Below are positions 24,600-38,236 of a stretch of 64,000 nt of DNA, piece after piece. This stretch comes from Loxodes magnus (lineage: Eukaryota; Ciliophora; Karyorelictea; Loxodida; Loxodidae), in NCBI GenBank assembly GCA_946699065.1, contig CAMPDV010001943.1, forward strand, positions 1 to 64,000. The letters run 5' to 3'. The position numbers and the translations under genes are program-made. The notes below the pieces were generated by a model, which saw only the letters and a program-made list of their open reading frames with translations, made no database searches and was not told the origin of the DNA. The first letter of the stretch is position 1. Every line of letters starts with the position of its first letter.

Positions 24600-27070
24600 T
24601 ACTAAGAGATAGGTATTAAATAATGCCTTTATTAAGAATAAATGTATTAGTCTCCTATGAATAAAAGATAAAATAAGTTAAATTAAAAATATTTGTATAA
24701 ATTAAGCTATAAAATAGACTTTTCTATAAAGCATTTATCTTAAACTACTTACATTTTATTTTATATAAATGTATTACTATTCATATAATTACACTAGTCC
24801 AGTAAGGGCAAGCTTCATTAGAATAATTGTAAATAAAGTTAAATATTTAAAAAGTCTTTTAACTTCATTATGAGATCTTATATTTGATATTTCGTTATTG
24901 TTTATGTGTGATAAATCTAATAGATAAGAAGACTTAATTTCTTAGTAAAGCTATTTTAAACTTTAGCAATAATAAGAATTAAAATTGCTAAATTTGATAT
25001 TTTTCATATAGATAAATCATTAATACTTTTGAAAGAGTCACAAGCTTAAAACCTTTATTATATATTAGCTTAATGACTTAATTAAGTTCTTTAAATTACA
25101 GTTATTGGAATTTACTTGGAAAATAAAATTTATAAAGAATTATTTAGCCAAACCCTTGCTATATACACTCACCATAAATTACTTTATAGTTAAATACTAA
25201 AAATATATTAAAGCTAAAGCTATTTTATAAGCATCAAAATTGAGCTACTATGTTTATTTTAATATAAGGTAATTTCATTAGTTCTAAAATAAGTGTGATT
25301 AAGATATTTGATAAGGATTATTTGAAGATTATAAATAAATCCTTTTTAAAGATCTATCTATAGAAGTGAGATATAAAATTGGTTTAAATAGTTAAGTGAA
25401 AGTTTAAGTGATGCTTAAGTAAGATTCAAGGATTATAGTTAAATCTAAGAATATTTTCTAAATTTAAACTTTAAAATTAGTTTTATAAGCTTAAAGAAAG
25501 ATAGCAACAATAAATATAATTAAGAAGATACTAAAATAAATTAGTTTGATAGCTTTAAGAAATTTAACTAAGAAAGAAAATTATTTATCTTTATTTAAAG
25601 AATAAAATTGACAATTTACTGCATAGCTATCTTAATAAGATCTAAAGGTTGAATATTATTAATTTAAGCCTTTAAATTATAATAGGCCAGTGATAAATCA
25701 ATTATGTTCCTTTGTAAAATTTACATTTGACTTAATAATTATCTAAATTAAAAAATAAAGATGAGAAGTTATTTAAAAAATGATATACATTTTATTTGTC
25801 CAAGCATTCTAAATTAAAATATTTTAATGTTGCTAGACAAGAAACATGCCATTAAAATTATATTTCCTTAAACTTATTAATTTTTAATAATTAAGAGTGA
25901 AATTCCATATAATTGGCTTTAAAATTAAATTATTAGTTAGAATTTAAAGCTGATTTAGCTAAATTAAAACAATTTTCTGTTTAATTAATGAGAAATCTAA
26001 TGAAAATCTCATAATTATTAAAAAAGTTAGATAATTAATTGTAATATTACAATTAAGTATGTGAGTATACTTTAAAATTTTGATGGTAGTATATGTTTAC
26101 TTTAATATTTTTTATTAGGTTAATAAATAATTTAAAAACTAGACTACAAGAACGAAAAAAATTTGTATTATTTACCTTAATATATAAAACCCTAAATAGC
26201 TATTAATAATAATATAAATAAGTTTATATCATTTTTTAATTTAATTATAAATCCAGAAATTTGAAAGTTATCTAAAATTTAGTTTCTTTCTTTCCTCTAT
26301 TTTAATTTTTTAAATTAGTTTTATATGCATTCATAATTATTTTTCTTTATATTTTCTTTCAAAGTTAAAATATTAATTAGATCACAATAAACTTTTTTTA
26401 TTTAGTTTAATTTTCTATCATTTATAACCACGATGTTTATTAAAAAATAACAAATAATTTATGTACAGCTACTTACTTAAATTTGAAATCCTGCTCTTGA
26501 ATTAAACCTCTTTTATACGCATGTTTTATTTTAATTTAATAGCTACAACTCTAATTTCATGATCATATGGAACTTTTACATTATTATACTTAAAATTAAA
26601 GCAGGAAATATTACCATTTTAATTATTGTTATTCATTTTATAATTTATCACTAACAAAAATTATATCTATTACAATTTTAAAAATCACTTAAGTTAGCTG
26701 TAATTCATTAAGCTTTTTTATAATCTTCTCAGTATTTTAATTTAATTTTTTAAAGAGAGTCTTTAAAACTTTCAGTTTATTAATTATTTTATTTTCTTTC
26801 GATAAAATAAATGTGAAAGCTATGCTTAATTACATGTAAACTTAGCTTTGATTTAATTTATTTTGATCTACTTTAAATTTGCTGTGGATCTTTATTCTTT
26901 AAGTTTTTCAACTCTTTTAATATAAAATTTATTACCTTCTTAAATAATTTCATAACTAAGATCTACTGAACATTTAAAGATAAGCATAATTTTTTTATAA
27001 ATTTAGGTATATTAATACAATTTATTTAGGTATTTAAAGAAATTATTTTGCTAGGTTTATAATAAATTTA
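24600..27070. other. AT-rich flank upstream of kinase B
   Basis: Shared with A (about 4.4-6.7 kb) and D (about 53.4-55.6 kb), with many indels. No gene, RNA or promoter motif can be supported. Confidence 0.55.
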
Positions 27071-27076
27071 GATATA

Positions 27077-29518
27077 ATGAAGTAGCCTAAGGAAAATTAA
27101 AATCTAAATTTCATTGGATAGCGTATCCAAAATGAGTAAACCGTGCTTTCTTATGTGATAACTCCTGTTGCTTATTTTTATCTTTTTTAGAGCTTAATTT
27201 TTTATTCAAACTTTGAATAATTTTTGCTGTCTCTTGGACGAGTTTTGATTATAGAAACTTTAAGAAATTCGTGAAAATATCTTTAGAACAGTAAAATTCC
27301 TGCGATTGTTCTTTTTACGTATTTCATGATCAAGACTTTTAAATTCTCGCTCTAGGATGTAGAAAATACTTGGCTTTCTTTTATTTACGTGCTACTCGTT
27401 CCAATGTTTAACAATTTTTACCTGAAGAATTAGAAGCTTTCACTTATACTCTTAACCCTACAAATCTTAACCAGTCTTTTCCTCTCTGCTCGAACTGGGT
27501 TTATTTATAAACTTACTCAAGAACATTTGGTGACTCTATTCTTTGCTTTTGGATTTAGTTACTGCACTATAATTAGTAACTAAAATATTACGAGAGACTT
27601 TTTTGAAAAGCACTTACTAATTTAGAAATAAGCTGAAACCTTAAAATTCCTAACTAATAACTGCAGTACTGGGATCATCATATTCAACAATAACCAAATT
27701 ATGTACAATAACAAGCTACTAGGGAAAATGATTGACATATCGTATTTTTATGACTTTCTAGAAAGAGCAGAACTTACCTAAAATAGCTAAATTAAATTTA
27801 AGAAGTCTTTAGATGAATATATCACTTCCAGTAGTCAAGAATAGTCAGAAAATTTAGTTATTAAAGTGGAATAACTTTGGAATAAAGAAGATACATAAAA
27901 AGTGATGTACTTCTAAGTCCAGGCATTAAATACCATCTGAGACAATGAAGAAGCAGTAATGTTAAATATTAGTAATTTAACTGAATCATGAAACGCAGAA
28001 AGACAAATTCTATCAACAAGGTATAAAACTCTATTTTTAAGAGAGTTTAATCATTAAGTGAGACATCCTGCTACCCTAATCATGAGCATTACCAAATAAG
28101 TCTAAAATTGTATGGTAGCCTATATAAATAAAAATACTGAAAAGAAAATTTCTCTGTAGAATTCCAGATTATTTCAATAAAACGAAGAAACAAATTCTGA
28201 AAAAGAAAGTTAAAATTCATTTAGTAATGAAAATTAACCTCTAGTTTATGCAAGTAATTCTTAAAATATTCTATTAACTTGTAAAACTTTTATAGAAAGC
28301 TTTAATTAACTTGAAGGAAATTAAAAACTAGCTTCATGGTGTTGCTAAAAAGCGTAAATCATTGAATAAGAGACATAAAATTTGATAAATACGACATTGT
28401 CTATGACTTAATTTTTACAAGTTGAGAATCCTAAGATAGTATATGATATTATTAATGTCAAAAGCTTATATGAAGAAGCATTTAAAATTATATAATTTCA
28501 TATTCAAAGTAAAGATATCAAGCTAATTTAATTCATAAAGTCCAATGTTCCTGAAAAGATTTCTACCGATAAATAAAAAATAATCTTCATTTTATAAATA
28601 TTTTTATAAAATGCTTTGAAGTATACTAACTAAGGATCTATATGTCTTGGAATTTAAAAATCAAAAATTCAAGACGAATAAAACGAAGAGTTCGTAAATT
28701 ATAAAATCTGAGTAAAAGATAGTGGAATAGGAATTAGCGAGGAAAAATAGAAATGCTTATTTGAACACTTATTTGATAGGCAAGAAATCGATTTAGACAA
28801 GCCATAAGGAAGTGGAATGGGATTGTTTATAGCTTAGAAGATAGCTTATCTACTAGGAAATCAAAATATAAAAATAAAATCGGAGTTAAATAAGTATAGC
28901 AAATTTACATTCAATATCAAATCAAAAAACATTAAAAGTGTGAAATAAGAGTAAATACTTTAATAGCAAACATTAAACAGAAAAATTAAAATAAAATCTA
29001 AAACACAATCACATTTAATTACAAATCCTAAAAAGAATATAAGTCAAAGACAAGAAAAAGTTTTAAATTTAGACTAATTTATAAAGAACAAAACTCCAAA
29101 AAGCCATAAGCAACACTCATGTACATGCTAATAAGTATTAATAGTAGATGATTCAGAAATCATAAGAATGATCCTATAAGAAATATTAGAAAGTAAAAAT
29201 TACTCGTTTATGACAGCAGTTAATGGGCAAGAAGCTTTAAGTCTTGTTAATTAAAGAAAAACAAATAATTGTTGCAGAGAGTTCAAAGTAATAATAATGG
29301 ATTGCGAAATGCCAGTTTTAGATGGTTGGAAAGCTACAAAAGTCTTAAGAATGTTAAGTTATCAAGGTGCGATAATCGGACATACAGCTTATGCATATGA
29401 AAAAGATGTTGAAAGGTGTTTCTAAGCAGGAATGAATAACGTATTATTAAAGCCTACTCAATCTTCAGCAATCTTACGAGAAATAGAAAAGTACATAGTA
29501 AGTTAAGAAAATTAATGA
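27077..29518 (+). CDS. Membrane hybrid histidine kinase, copy B
   Basis: It has 814 codons from ATG 27077 to TGA 29516-29518, the same length as copy A with no indel between them. Layout is as in A: about six hydrophobic segments, PAS-like region, H-box FNHQVRHPAT, ATPase with QNALKYT, DSGIG and GSGMG, and a receiver with VDDSE, MDCEMP and LLKPTQ. Internal TGA codons stand at 66 (27272), 288 (27938), 305 and 545 (28709). Codon 66 is TGG in copy E, 288 is TGG in copy C, 305 is Tyr in A, C and D, and 545 is Tyr in E. Codon 421, TGA in A and D, is TGG here (28337-28339). With UGA as Trp the gene looks intact. Confidence 0.85.
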
Positions 29519-30890
29519 TAAAGTTAAAATAAATAATAATACAAATGAATCTTTCAAAAGCTATTCTTAATAGTTTATTAATTATTTACATAATATAACT
29601 ATGTAATGAATCATTTTAGTTTAATATTATATTTATACTTATTGTATAAATCAGATCACTTCATAGGTAAATAACCAAATTTAGATTTAATATAAGTATA
29701 TAACTTGCTAAAGTTAAATAAAGCAATTCTAACTATCTTTGATATAACACTTAATAATAAATTTACAGATCTACTTTTGAGAAAAATATATTAATGATTT
29801 CCTTTATTTGATTTTAAATATATTTCTATCTTTAAGTAAACTAAATGAATAAGATGCTTGAATTTAATAAATATCTAAATTAATTATAAGAAAGATTAAG
29901 TATTAATTAATAAATTTTAGACAAATATAGAACATTAAGTTAGAGCATAAGAATAACCTTAATTCAATTAAGAAGCATTTATAATTCATTAAGTTTGATA
30001 ATTCATAAATAAATGTATACTTTCTAAATCAAAATTAGTAAGTCATTCATCTATTTCCCTCTTTTCGATTTTAGATATAAATAAAACATACATCTCAAGT
30101 GAAACTTTAATTATCATACCACTATTTAATTTGAATGATTATTGTTTATAGCATTCTGTCTATAAATAAACTCTTATTTAATATAAAAATATTGCTTAAA
30201 GCAAAATCATTAAATATTAATAGAATATAATACCTTATGTTCCTTATTATTTTTAATATCCTTGCAACTCATTTTAAAATTATTTTTGAGTATACAGAAT
30301 ATATTTTTAGCAGTGAAGATATCATTAGAAGCAAAATTTCTTCTAACTATTACGAAAAGCTAATATAGCTTTCTAACTATTTCAAGTTAGAAAAAAATCT
30401 TATAACTTTTTGATTTTATTGCTTAATCAACGCTTTTAAAGTTGTTTAAAGATAAAATAAAATGAAAAAATTTAGAGTCATAAAGCATAAGAATGATTGT
30501 AAAATACCTAAATTATAAAGCTTTACTCTTATAAAAGATAAAGCTTATTGATGGTTTGTTTAGAAAAGCTAGTTTATTCATTATTTATTAATTTTAAAAC
30601 TTTTATGATCATAATATTTCTAAAAGTTTCATACTAAATCCCAGACCCGAAAATATTGATGACTTTATTCTAAATATAGAGAAAACAAATATAAAGCTAT
30701 ATAAAATAATCTAGCTCTAGCTAAATTTTTATATTAAAAGAAAGTAGCTGCTTTTGAGTAAAATTAGATTATAAGAATATTAAAAGGATTAAGAAAACTT
30801 TAAAAGATGAGAATAATGAAAAGTTTATAAATTAGTTTTAAAAATAGTAAGGAAATAAATTTATTTTACTCATAATAATGCTATATAAAG
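29519..30890. other. AT-rich 3' flank of kinase B
   Basis: It aligns to the 3' flanks of kinases A and D with many indels. No gene seen. Confidence 0.55.
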
Positions 30891-33115
30891 TAATACTGCT
30901 ATAACTACAAATATTTCTTAGAATATAAATACTTAGTGTGTGTTATGTATTTGTAGATAAAGTAAGATATGATAATTTTAGGAATCTATAATAAGCATAT
31001 TTATTTTAAAAAAGAGATCTCACTTTTTATTTGCTTTAATTATTAGTAATTAAGCATTAAATTATAATCTTTAAAGATATCTTAATTTAATAAGAGTCCA
31101 GTTATCAAATTATTATACTTTTAAAAATAGATTTCGGTAAATTATTTTAAAAATAAAAATGGTTATAATAACGACTTTAAAAAATAAAAAAATAATATAA
31201 AAGACCCAAATATAATAATCAGAGATACGCTAGCTATATCTAATTAATATACTATTTCTTAAAATAAAGAGTTATTAAGCAAGTGAAAATATTAATAACT
31301 TAAAACTAAAAAGAAATATTTAAAATTGCATAAATTTAAGAAAATTGGATAAACATTTTTTATTTTTAATATATTCTTAATTATAATTTTTATATTTCTT
31401 TAATCTGTTTTATTAAAAGCATTTATTTAAAACTGATAAACATATAATAAAATTTTAAATAATTGATGCTAAAATACCAATGAAAATATAAAATTAAATA
31501 ATTATCTATTTATTGAAGTATCTTTTCTTTAATAAAATGATTTTTATAGTAATAAATTTAAGAAAAAAATAATTATTTTATTTTTTAGTTTATTAGTTTT
31601 TATATAAGTATTTATCTAACATTTGATTTTTAATAAGTTTACTTTATTTATTTTATTCCTTGATATATTAATAAATCAATAATTATTAAATTGTTCTTTC
31701 AATTTTCTTATATGATTAGGTTATATTTGATTTAAACTTTATAGATACAACTTTATTTTTTAAATTTAAAGATTTTATTAAAACAAGAATTTTAATTTGA
31801 TTTTATTAGTTTTAAAATAATAAAACCAATAATTTATTACCCTTATTTTTATCTAATGTAACTAACTAAATTAAAATTTTAGGAAGAGCATTATTTACTT
31901 AATTAAACCTGGTACTTATTAATTAATGCTTTTAGACTAACGAAAATTACTTAAATTTTGTTCTTAGTTTAAATTTTAAAAACTCTAAGCATCATAATCT
32001 GATTTATTTTCAAACTAATTTAAATTAATAAAAGTTTTTTATTTATTTATTAATTATAAAAAATATTACAGAAAATGTAATAAATACTTAGTGATATATC
32101 TAAAGATTATCACGTTAGTGATCTTTTATTTTGCTTTACTTAATTATTAGAGTCTATTTTTATTCTTCATTCTATAAAAATAATTCTCTTAATTTAATTT
32201 TAAACTTAAGTTGCAAAAACAATTACATTAAGGTTTTGAGTTGATCAAGAGTCTTAACTTTCAAAATAAATATTTTTAGCTATTAAATTGAAAAAAATAA
32301 AATATATAAAAACAAAAATTTACGAATTTTTAAGATGGATCAATATTTAATTTTAGGGATGTCAAAAGTTTAAAAATCTATTCTAAAACTAAATTATAAT
32401 TAGCAAAATAAATCTAGTAAAAGATAAACTAATAGTTATAATAACTAGTTATTTTTATTTTTTGGTTTATTAATTTTTTGACTGAAGTATCACTTTTAGT
32501 TGCGGTATGATTATTTTTTATTTTTAGATTAAATACTAAAATTCATAAAACCTTAAAGCATATTAATTAGTTTATTTAGCAAATCCTTTTACTATTGCAA
32601 TAATTATCTGACGTTTCAGAATGGAAATGATACTTTCATCAACTCAAATTCTTAAAAATTAATTCATGAAATTTTATTCCACAGTTCCTACTATAAAAAA
32701 CTGGGCTAAATATCAACCGCAAGACAAAATCATAACTCACTTATCAAAGAATTTTCAGTGTTATAAGCAGCAAAACAGGAACCTTTACTATTTAGTAAAT
32801 TTAAAGTAAAGATGATCTGCAGTTACTTTGTATTAATAAAATAAAACTAAAACTTAAAACTTCAAAGAGCTAGCTATTAAATATTAAACTTACAATAATA
32901 AGAAAATAGAAAACCCTTAGCTCTTACAAGTATAAATGTAAAGGCTAAAGCTAAATAATAAGTATAAGCTATTATTTATTTTATTAAGATATAGAGATTT
33001 ATAAATATATAAGCATTATTTTAGAGATTAGAAAGCTAACTAATTTATTATATATGAAATAGCCTTAATTTAAATTAAAACAAGCTCTAAAGAGAGGGAG
33101 ATATTGATTATAGAT
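30891..33115. other. AT-rich region, no gene seen
   Basis: About 2.2 kb of very AT-rich DNA after the end of unit B. I find no open frame with protein-like texture, no RNA gene and no match to other parts of the window. Confidence 0.5.
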
Positions 33116-33119
33116 TAAA

Positions 33120-34075
33120 ATTAATTTAGGCGATCTTTGAGGAATTTCACCTCTTCCCACTAATCACCGGATTGCTCCGGGATTAAATAAAAAAGTTAAA
33201 AAATTTCTCCTCTCATATACACTTGATCTTGTTATGGTTAGTTCCATCTTGCGTTCCGCGAAAATTTCTTCTTATAAATGGTTCCAATTTCCGTCATTCA
33301 TAGTCTTTCTTTTATTCTCCTCTGCTGTAATTTTCTAGCCTTTCTTTTCTGTGCTTATTGCTTTCTCTATTTTTCCCAGTATTGGTTCTTGAAGCTCAGG
33401 AATTCCTTGCATTTTCTTCACAAGTGTTGCTCTGAATTGCAATAATAACATCTTTTTACAATCTTGATTGGTTTGGTCTTCTTCAAGTTCTTGTCAATTT
33501 CTTCAATCAGCATTGGGTCGCCTTTCTGCTCATTTAGTTTCTCTTCTAGTCTCTCAAGTCTGTTGTCAAATTCAGTCTGTTTTTAATGCTAATTCTGGAT
33601 TAGCTAGTTTAATCTTACGATATGTTCCAGAAAGTATTCAGTTCTCGTTCTTAAGACATAAGTCTTGACTTTATTCCTTCAGCTAGGTCAAGCTTTTCCA
33701 TTAATTTGTCATTGTCTTTCTTGAGTTTTCTAACCTCTTCCTGGAGGTTTAGCACTACTCTGATGAGCTATTCCATGCTCATCTGGCCAGAAGGATTGAA
33801 TTCCGTCACCTCCTGGTGGAGAGCAGATTTCATCTGCTTTCTCTGTTTCTCAGCTGAGATTGGAGTATCTATATGGGCTGTCTTCAATGCTTGCTTCCGC
33901 TCTTCTTGTTAAATTCCAGGTTTTTAGTTCAATATAGATTAGGGTTAAGATAGAGAAGATTATTAAGTTTTGGTTTCCTGCTTCCTCCCTTCCTTTTTGG
34001 CTTAGGAAGAGGGGATATAGAAGGTGATTTGAAACCTTCGACAATTTTATTTTAGTATATAAAGAGAGATATTGA
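33120..34075 (-). pseudogene. Zinc-knuckle retroelement ORF, copy 3
   Basis: An antisense copy of the element at 44.2 kb. Reading from 34.05 kb down, the start ATG is lost. A frame then reads KQMKSALHQEV, QEEVRKLKKDNDKLMEKL and ERELNTFWNIS; a frame change follows, then EEKLNEQKGDP and the knuckle CYYCNSEQHL-TGA-RKC with all four ligands (C2-C-H-C spacing 2-4-4). The Trp of TFWNIS is TGG here (33627-33629) but TGA at 44.57 kb. The tail at 33.12-33.2 kb reads PEQSG and EEVKFL and also forms a GAGG/CCTC stem. There is no reverse transcriptase. Confidence 0.75.
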
Positions 34076-34079
34076 ATAT

Positions 34080-36000
34080 ATTATATTAATTTAAGTTTAT
34101 ATAAAAGTCTATCTCATTAGTTGCTAAGGATTGCTTTATTTTTTATTTTCATACAAGTAAGCTAATAAGTATAATAAAGCAAAATAATAAAAATAGGTGC
34201 TTAGAATTTTAATTGTGAGTTAAATAAATATAATAAAGATACTTAATCAAATAAAATATTTTAAATATTTTCATAATGTAATAGTTGAATTATATTTAAA
34301 AATAAAGAGTAGGTATTAAATAATTAATACCCTTTACTACTTAGAAAGAAAATCCCTTAAATTAAATTAAACCTCTTAAAGCATAAGATACTGTCTAGAT
34401 TTTTTACTTCTTTAAGCAAAATAATAAAGAAAAAATAAGATTAATAAGCAAGTCACTCAGTATATATCTATTTATAAAAGCAGAATTTCCATACATTTAA
34501 GAAAAAAGTCAATACAAATATGATGTAAAATGAAAAGTAATAAATTAAAAAATAAGCTACCAAAAGCCTAGATTAAATATAATAATTAAGTTTAAAACCA
34601 AAAAATAAAAAATTCATTATTCTAGATCTTTTATAATGACATCAAAAGCAAGAATAAATAATCTATTTTTATAGTTCATAGCTAAGTTACTTAAAGTAGA
34701 ACTTATTTAATAAATACTAGAAATAACTCTAAATTAGAATCAATAGTTATATAAGCATAATTTACAGAATGTAATTAATTTATTTATTTAAATTATAGGG
34801 AATTATTTATCAACTAAATTAAATTTTTAATAAGTTGCCAAATTTAAAATTGTTAATACAAGTGAATTGCAAGTTTATAAAATAAGCTCTGCTTAATGTA
34901 AGAAAAACCAGCAAGTAAGAACTAATAAAAAACACTCTAAAATATAGTAAAGATACATATAAAATACATATGGATAATACTTAAAGAGTAAGGTTAATGA
35001 TTTTAAATTGTATTATTCTTTACAAACTATTAATAAAGCTACAACTAAAAAGCTTCATAACTATTTATAGTAACAAATCAGGATAAACATTTTGAAAAAT
35101 AATAAATAAACTAGGTGGAAATAAAAAATTAATTAATAGGAATGAAATCTTTCAATAAGACTAATATCATAGTAATTATATATTTAGAATATCAGATATA
35201 GCAATATATCATGAGCAATAAATATTAATTATTTAATAGGTACTTGACTTAAATAGGTTATATAAGCTTTTATAAAAATATTAGCTTTTTTATTTTTTAT
35301 TCAAGCTTTTATGAAAAAATCTTTATATGAGCAAGCTTTTAAAATGCATAAAAGAGGGATATTGTTATTTTGATTAAGAAAATGAGATTAAATTAGTCTT
35401 ATGAATATTTTCTTAAGTGATATGTATCTAACTCTGACTAAATTTCTTTCTAATTTATATCTCTTAAAAGAGATAAATCATGAAGTTAAGATGCTTGCTT
35501 AACAAAATAAAGAGTGTATAAATTATATTATATTTCTAATGATTTAGACTAGATCTTTGTAATTAATTTTATTAAATTAGTGCTGTATTATAAGCTTTAT
35601 TATGAGCAAGCTGATCTACTCTATAATGGTCAAATTATAAATGTTTGCTAAATAGTTAAATCTACTAGTAGATTATGTTGGATGATTCGTTTAGATGGAG
35701 AAACAAAATCGTGAGGTATTTATTTACTTTGATTTTTAATGATTAAAACTTAAGTTCTAAATTATTAATCAAAGAACTTAGAGGATAGCAAAAAGAGAAA
35801 GGTTTCATATAGAAGTAAACAGCTAATAAAAGAAGGATTCGATGTCTTAAGAGCTTCATTTTGTTTCCTTTAAAATAGCTAAAATTAAATATAATCGTAG
35901 TAACTATGAAAGAATAGTTCCGATTTTATTTCTAAAGGTAAAATCTAGCAAAGAAAATAGGAAAAAACTATAATATTTTATTTAGTTTTATTCTTAGCAA
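34080..36000. other. AT-rich region, no gene seen
   Basis: About 1.9 kb without recognisable coding texture, RNA gene or repeat shared with other parts of the window. Confidence 0.5.
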
Positions 36001-36009
36001 GCAATCTAA

Positions 36010-36501
36010 ATGGGCAATACTGTATAATTAGAAGATTCAAGTAAATTAGCATTAGAATCCTTTAATAATCTAGCTCTTATTAGTCATAAAAGTTGAATTA
36101 TAATAGACTAGTTAAAAAATAATTGATCAAATAATTTCAGTTTAAATCAAATTTCAAAGATAGAAGAAAATAAAATCACTAAAGAAATAATAAAAAAAAA
36201 TCTAATATAATCAGAAAGTTTGAAAATTCAAGTAAAGCTTAACTTTAAGAAACTACCAACGCTTATACATTAATTAATAAAGGTAAAGAGAAGCTATATA
36301 TAATATATTTGCATTAGTTAAATAGAGAAAATATTTTTTATTTTAAATAGAATGTTTAGTGAGGATGAAAGAGCAGACTTTATAAATTTCTTTCCAAACT
36401 AAGATTTTTAAAGTTATAAGCTAAAATCTAAAAAATAACTTTAGAATATAAAATTAAAATATGCTTACTAAAATTTTCTCTATTATAGTGTATTATAATG
36501 A
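36010..36501 (+). CDS. Small unrecognised ORF
   Basis: From ATG 36010 to TGA 36499-36501 one frame gives 163 codons, with two internal TGA codons early on and then 124 codons without one. It reads MGNTVQLEDSSKLALESF, then RMFSEDERADFINFFPNQDF. Glu/Asp/Arg-bearing codons are denser than in the surrounding AT-rich DNA. Its 3' end meets that of the antisense zinc-knuckle ORF at 36520. No domain is recognised; G2 is present, but the residue at position 6 does not suit N-myristoylation. Confidence 0.35.
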
Positions 36502-36519
36502 ATAATGAAATTAAAATGT

Positions 36520-37377
36520 TCAACAGTGCCAATCTAGACACCGTTTAAAATAAGTTGTTTTATCAGCAACACTTCTTATCATTCTTGACTTTCTAATGAA
36601 ATTATCTTCACTAAGGTCTTCTCAGTTTCTTTGATTTCTTGTTCTTATTATTTCAAAAGGTACTTCACATCATTTTCTTCTGTAAATATCTTCATGATAG
36701 TTACAATAGAGCCTCTAGTATTTTTCTTATTCTTTACGCCAAAATTTTTTCTTGAAATTCTAAAATTGTTAGCAATTCTTGTACAAATGTCACTTACTCT
36801 TACAGTAGTAGCATTTCTTCCTTACTTATCTGATTGGTTTTCGATTTATAACCTCTTTTTATTCTATCTCCATCTAATTTGTCTAATTAGTTATGTTTGT
36901 GCTAATATTCTTTTGCTTAATAAACTCCAACTCTTGTTTTTATACGATATTTCCAAGCCTTGCTGTTTCTTATCTATGTTCAGTTTAAATGTTTCAATAT
37001 GCTTGGAGTTTCCTTTCTTAATTAATAATTCTAATCTCTAAGTTATCTTATCCAAGCGATAATAAGTTTCTTAGTTCTTAATTTTCCTACTTAAGCACTT
37101 TAATCTCTTCCTAGAGATTGGATATTTCAAATACTAACTGTTAAATATTGATTTCCTTTTTAATTATCTTTGATGGAAGTTCTTTTCCTGTTATTATATT
37201 AGATTCCTTTCTTTTTATTACTTTAGGAGGTGTTTATTATAGTTATTAGGTTCTTTATTAGTTTTGTAAGTGAGGAGAAGAAGACTCTTGATACTTTTTT
37301 TATGCCTGCTTTTTCTCTAGAGCTTTTTTCTCTTCTTTGCTCAAGAAAAAGCCGGGAACAAGATTTTAAGACTCCAT
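36520..37377 (-). CDS. Zinc-knuckle retroelement ORF, copy 4
   Basis: There are 286 codons on the minus strand from ATG 37377 to TGA 36520-36522. It reads MESQNLVPGFFLSKEEKKAL, then a coiled coil (FEISNLQEEIKVLKQENQEL), then KKCYYCKSK-TGA-HLYKNC, a CCHC knuckle with spacing 2-4-4, then FQNFKKKFWRKE as in the other copies. Internal TGA codons number four. The one in AY-TGA-NIQ (36994-36996) aligns with TFWNIS at 33.6 kb, where the codon is TGG. There is no frameshift. Its end forms an ACGGTG/CACTGT stem. A probable RNA-binding ORF1-type protein without a reverse transcriptase partner in the window. Confidence 0.65.
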
Positions 37378-38236
37378 TTTTATTTATTAGAGTGTATTAT
37401 TAGAATAAGAATTTATAATCTAAGATATTTTAAATATTAGTTTAACCATCCATTGCTTCATTAATTATTAAATAGGGAATATTCTATTATGCTAGTAATT
37501 CCTTTATTTTCCCTATTATTAGATACCAAGCTTAACTAATTTATATAATCTTATTGTCACTAACCTTTCTCTTCAATCATTTTGAGAGATTATCTCTATT
37601 TGTATAAGTAACTTACTATTTAAATATTTTACCCATCGAAACCATTATTTAGTCCTTAGTCTACATTAATCATTCAAATCTATGATTATCTTGGTTTTTA
37701 GATTATTCCTAGATGAGAATTGACTTAATGCTTAAAATGCTTTATAATTAACATTAATTTATCTTTAAATTATAAAATGGACTAGGAGTAGTTCAAAGTT
37801 TCAATGAATAAATTGGAGATTTCTATTTAAAGTAATAAGGAAATAGCATAAGTCTAAGCATGCTATATAATTAAAAAGAATGGCTTAGTTTAAAAGTTCA
37901 GATGATGGTTTATATATGTAAACTCAATTTAAATAATGAAGCATAAAATAAAAAAATTGATAAAGAGAAGGGAAGAAAATTTAAAGAATTTATTGACTAA
38001 TGTATCAAAAACGATGAGATCTTTTTCTTCTACTTAATAGCTTCTCTTATTTACTTTTATCTCTTTTAGAGCATACTATTCTACACGGATTCAGTTTAAA
38101 TTTGACATCCATAGTCAAAGTAATATTTCTAGAAATAATTAGAAACTATTGAAAGTTCTTAAAAAATAGCAAGTTTCCTGCCTATGCTTTTTACTTCTAT
38201 TTAATGCTCAAAATTATTAAATTTTCTATTTTTAAC

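Larger units (their letters stand above)
23095..30890 (+). repeat. Long repeat unit B with histidine kinase
   Basis: This is the second direct copy of unit A. The first shared bases are 'tttaaatttcat' and the end is near 30.89 kb. It is about 2.7 kb shorter than A because the stretch matching A 1.56-4.4 kb is absent: sequence at about 24.6 kb joins almost directly to sequence matching A at about 4.44 kb. Elsewhere A and B align with frequent short indels, except in the kinase, which has none. Confidence 0.8.

Noticed and set aside
33468-34044. Standard-code open frames at 33.47-34.04 kb
   Set aside because: They lie over the antisense zinc-knuckle ORF in other frames. The coiled coil and CCHC motif identify the true frame.
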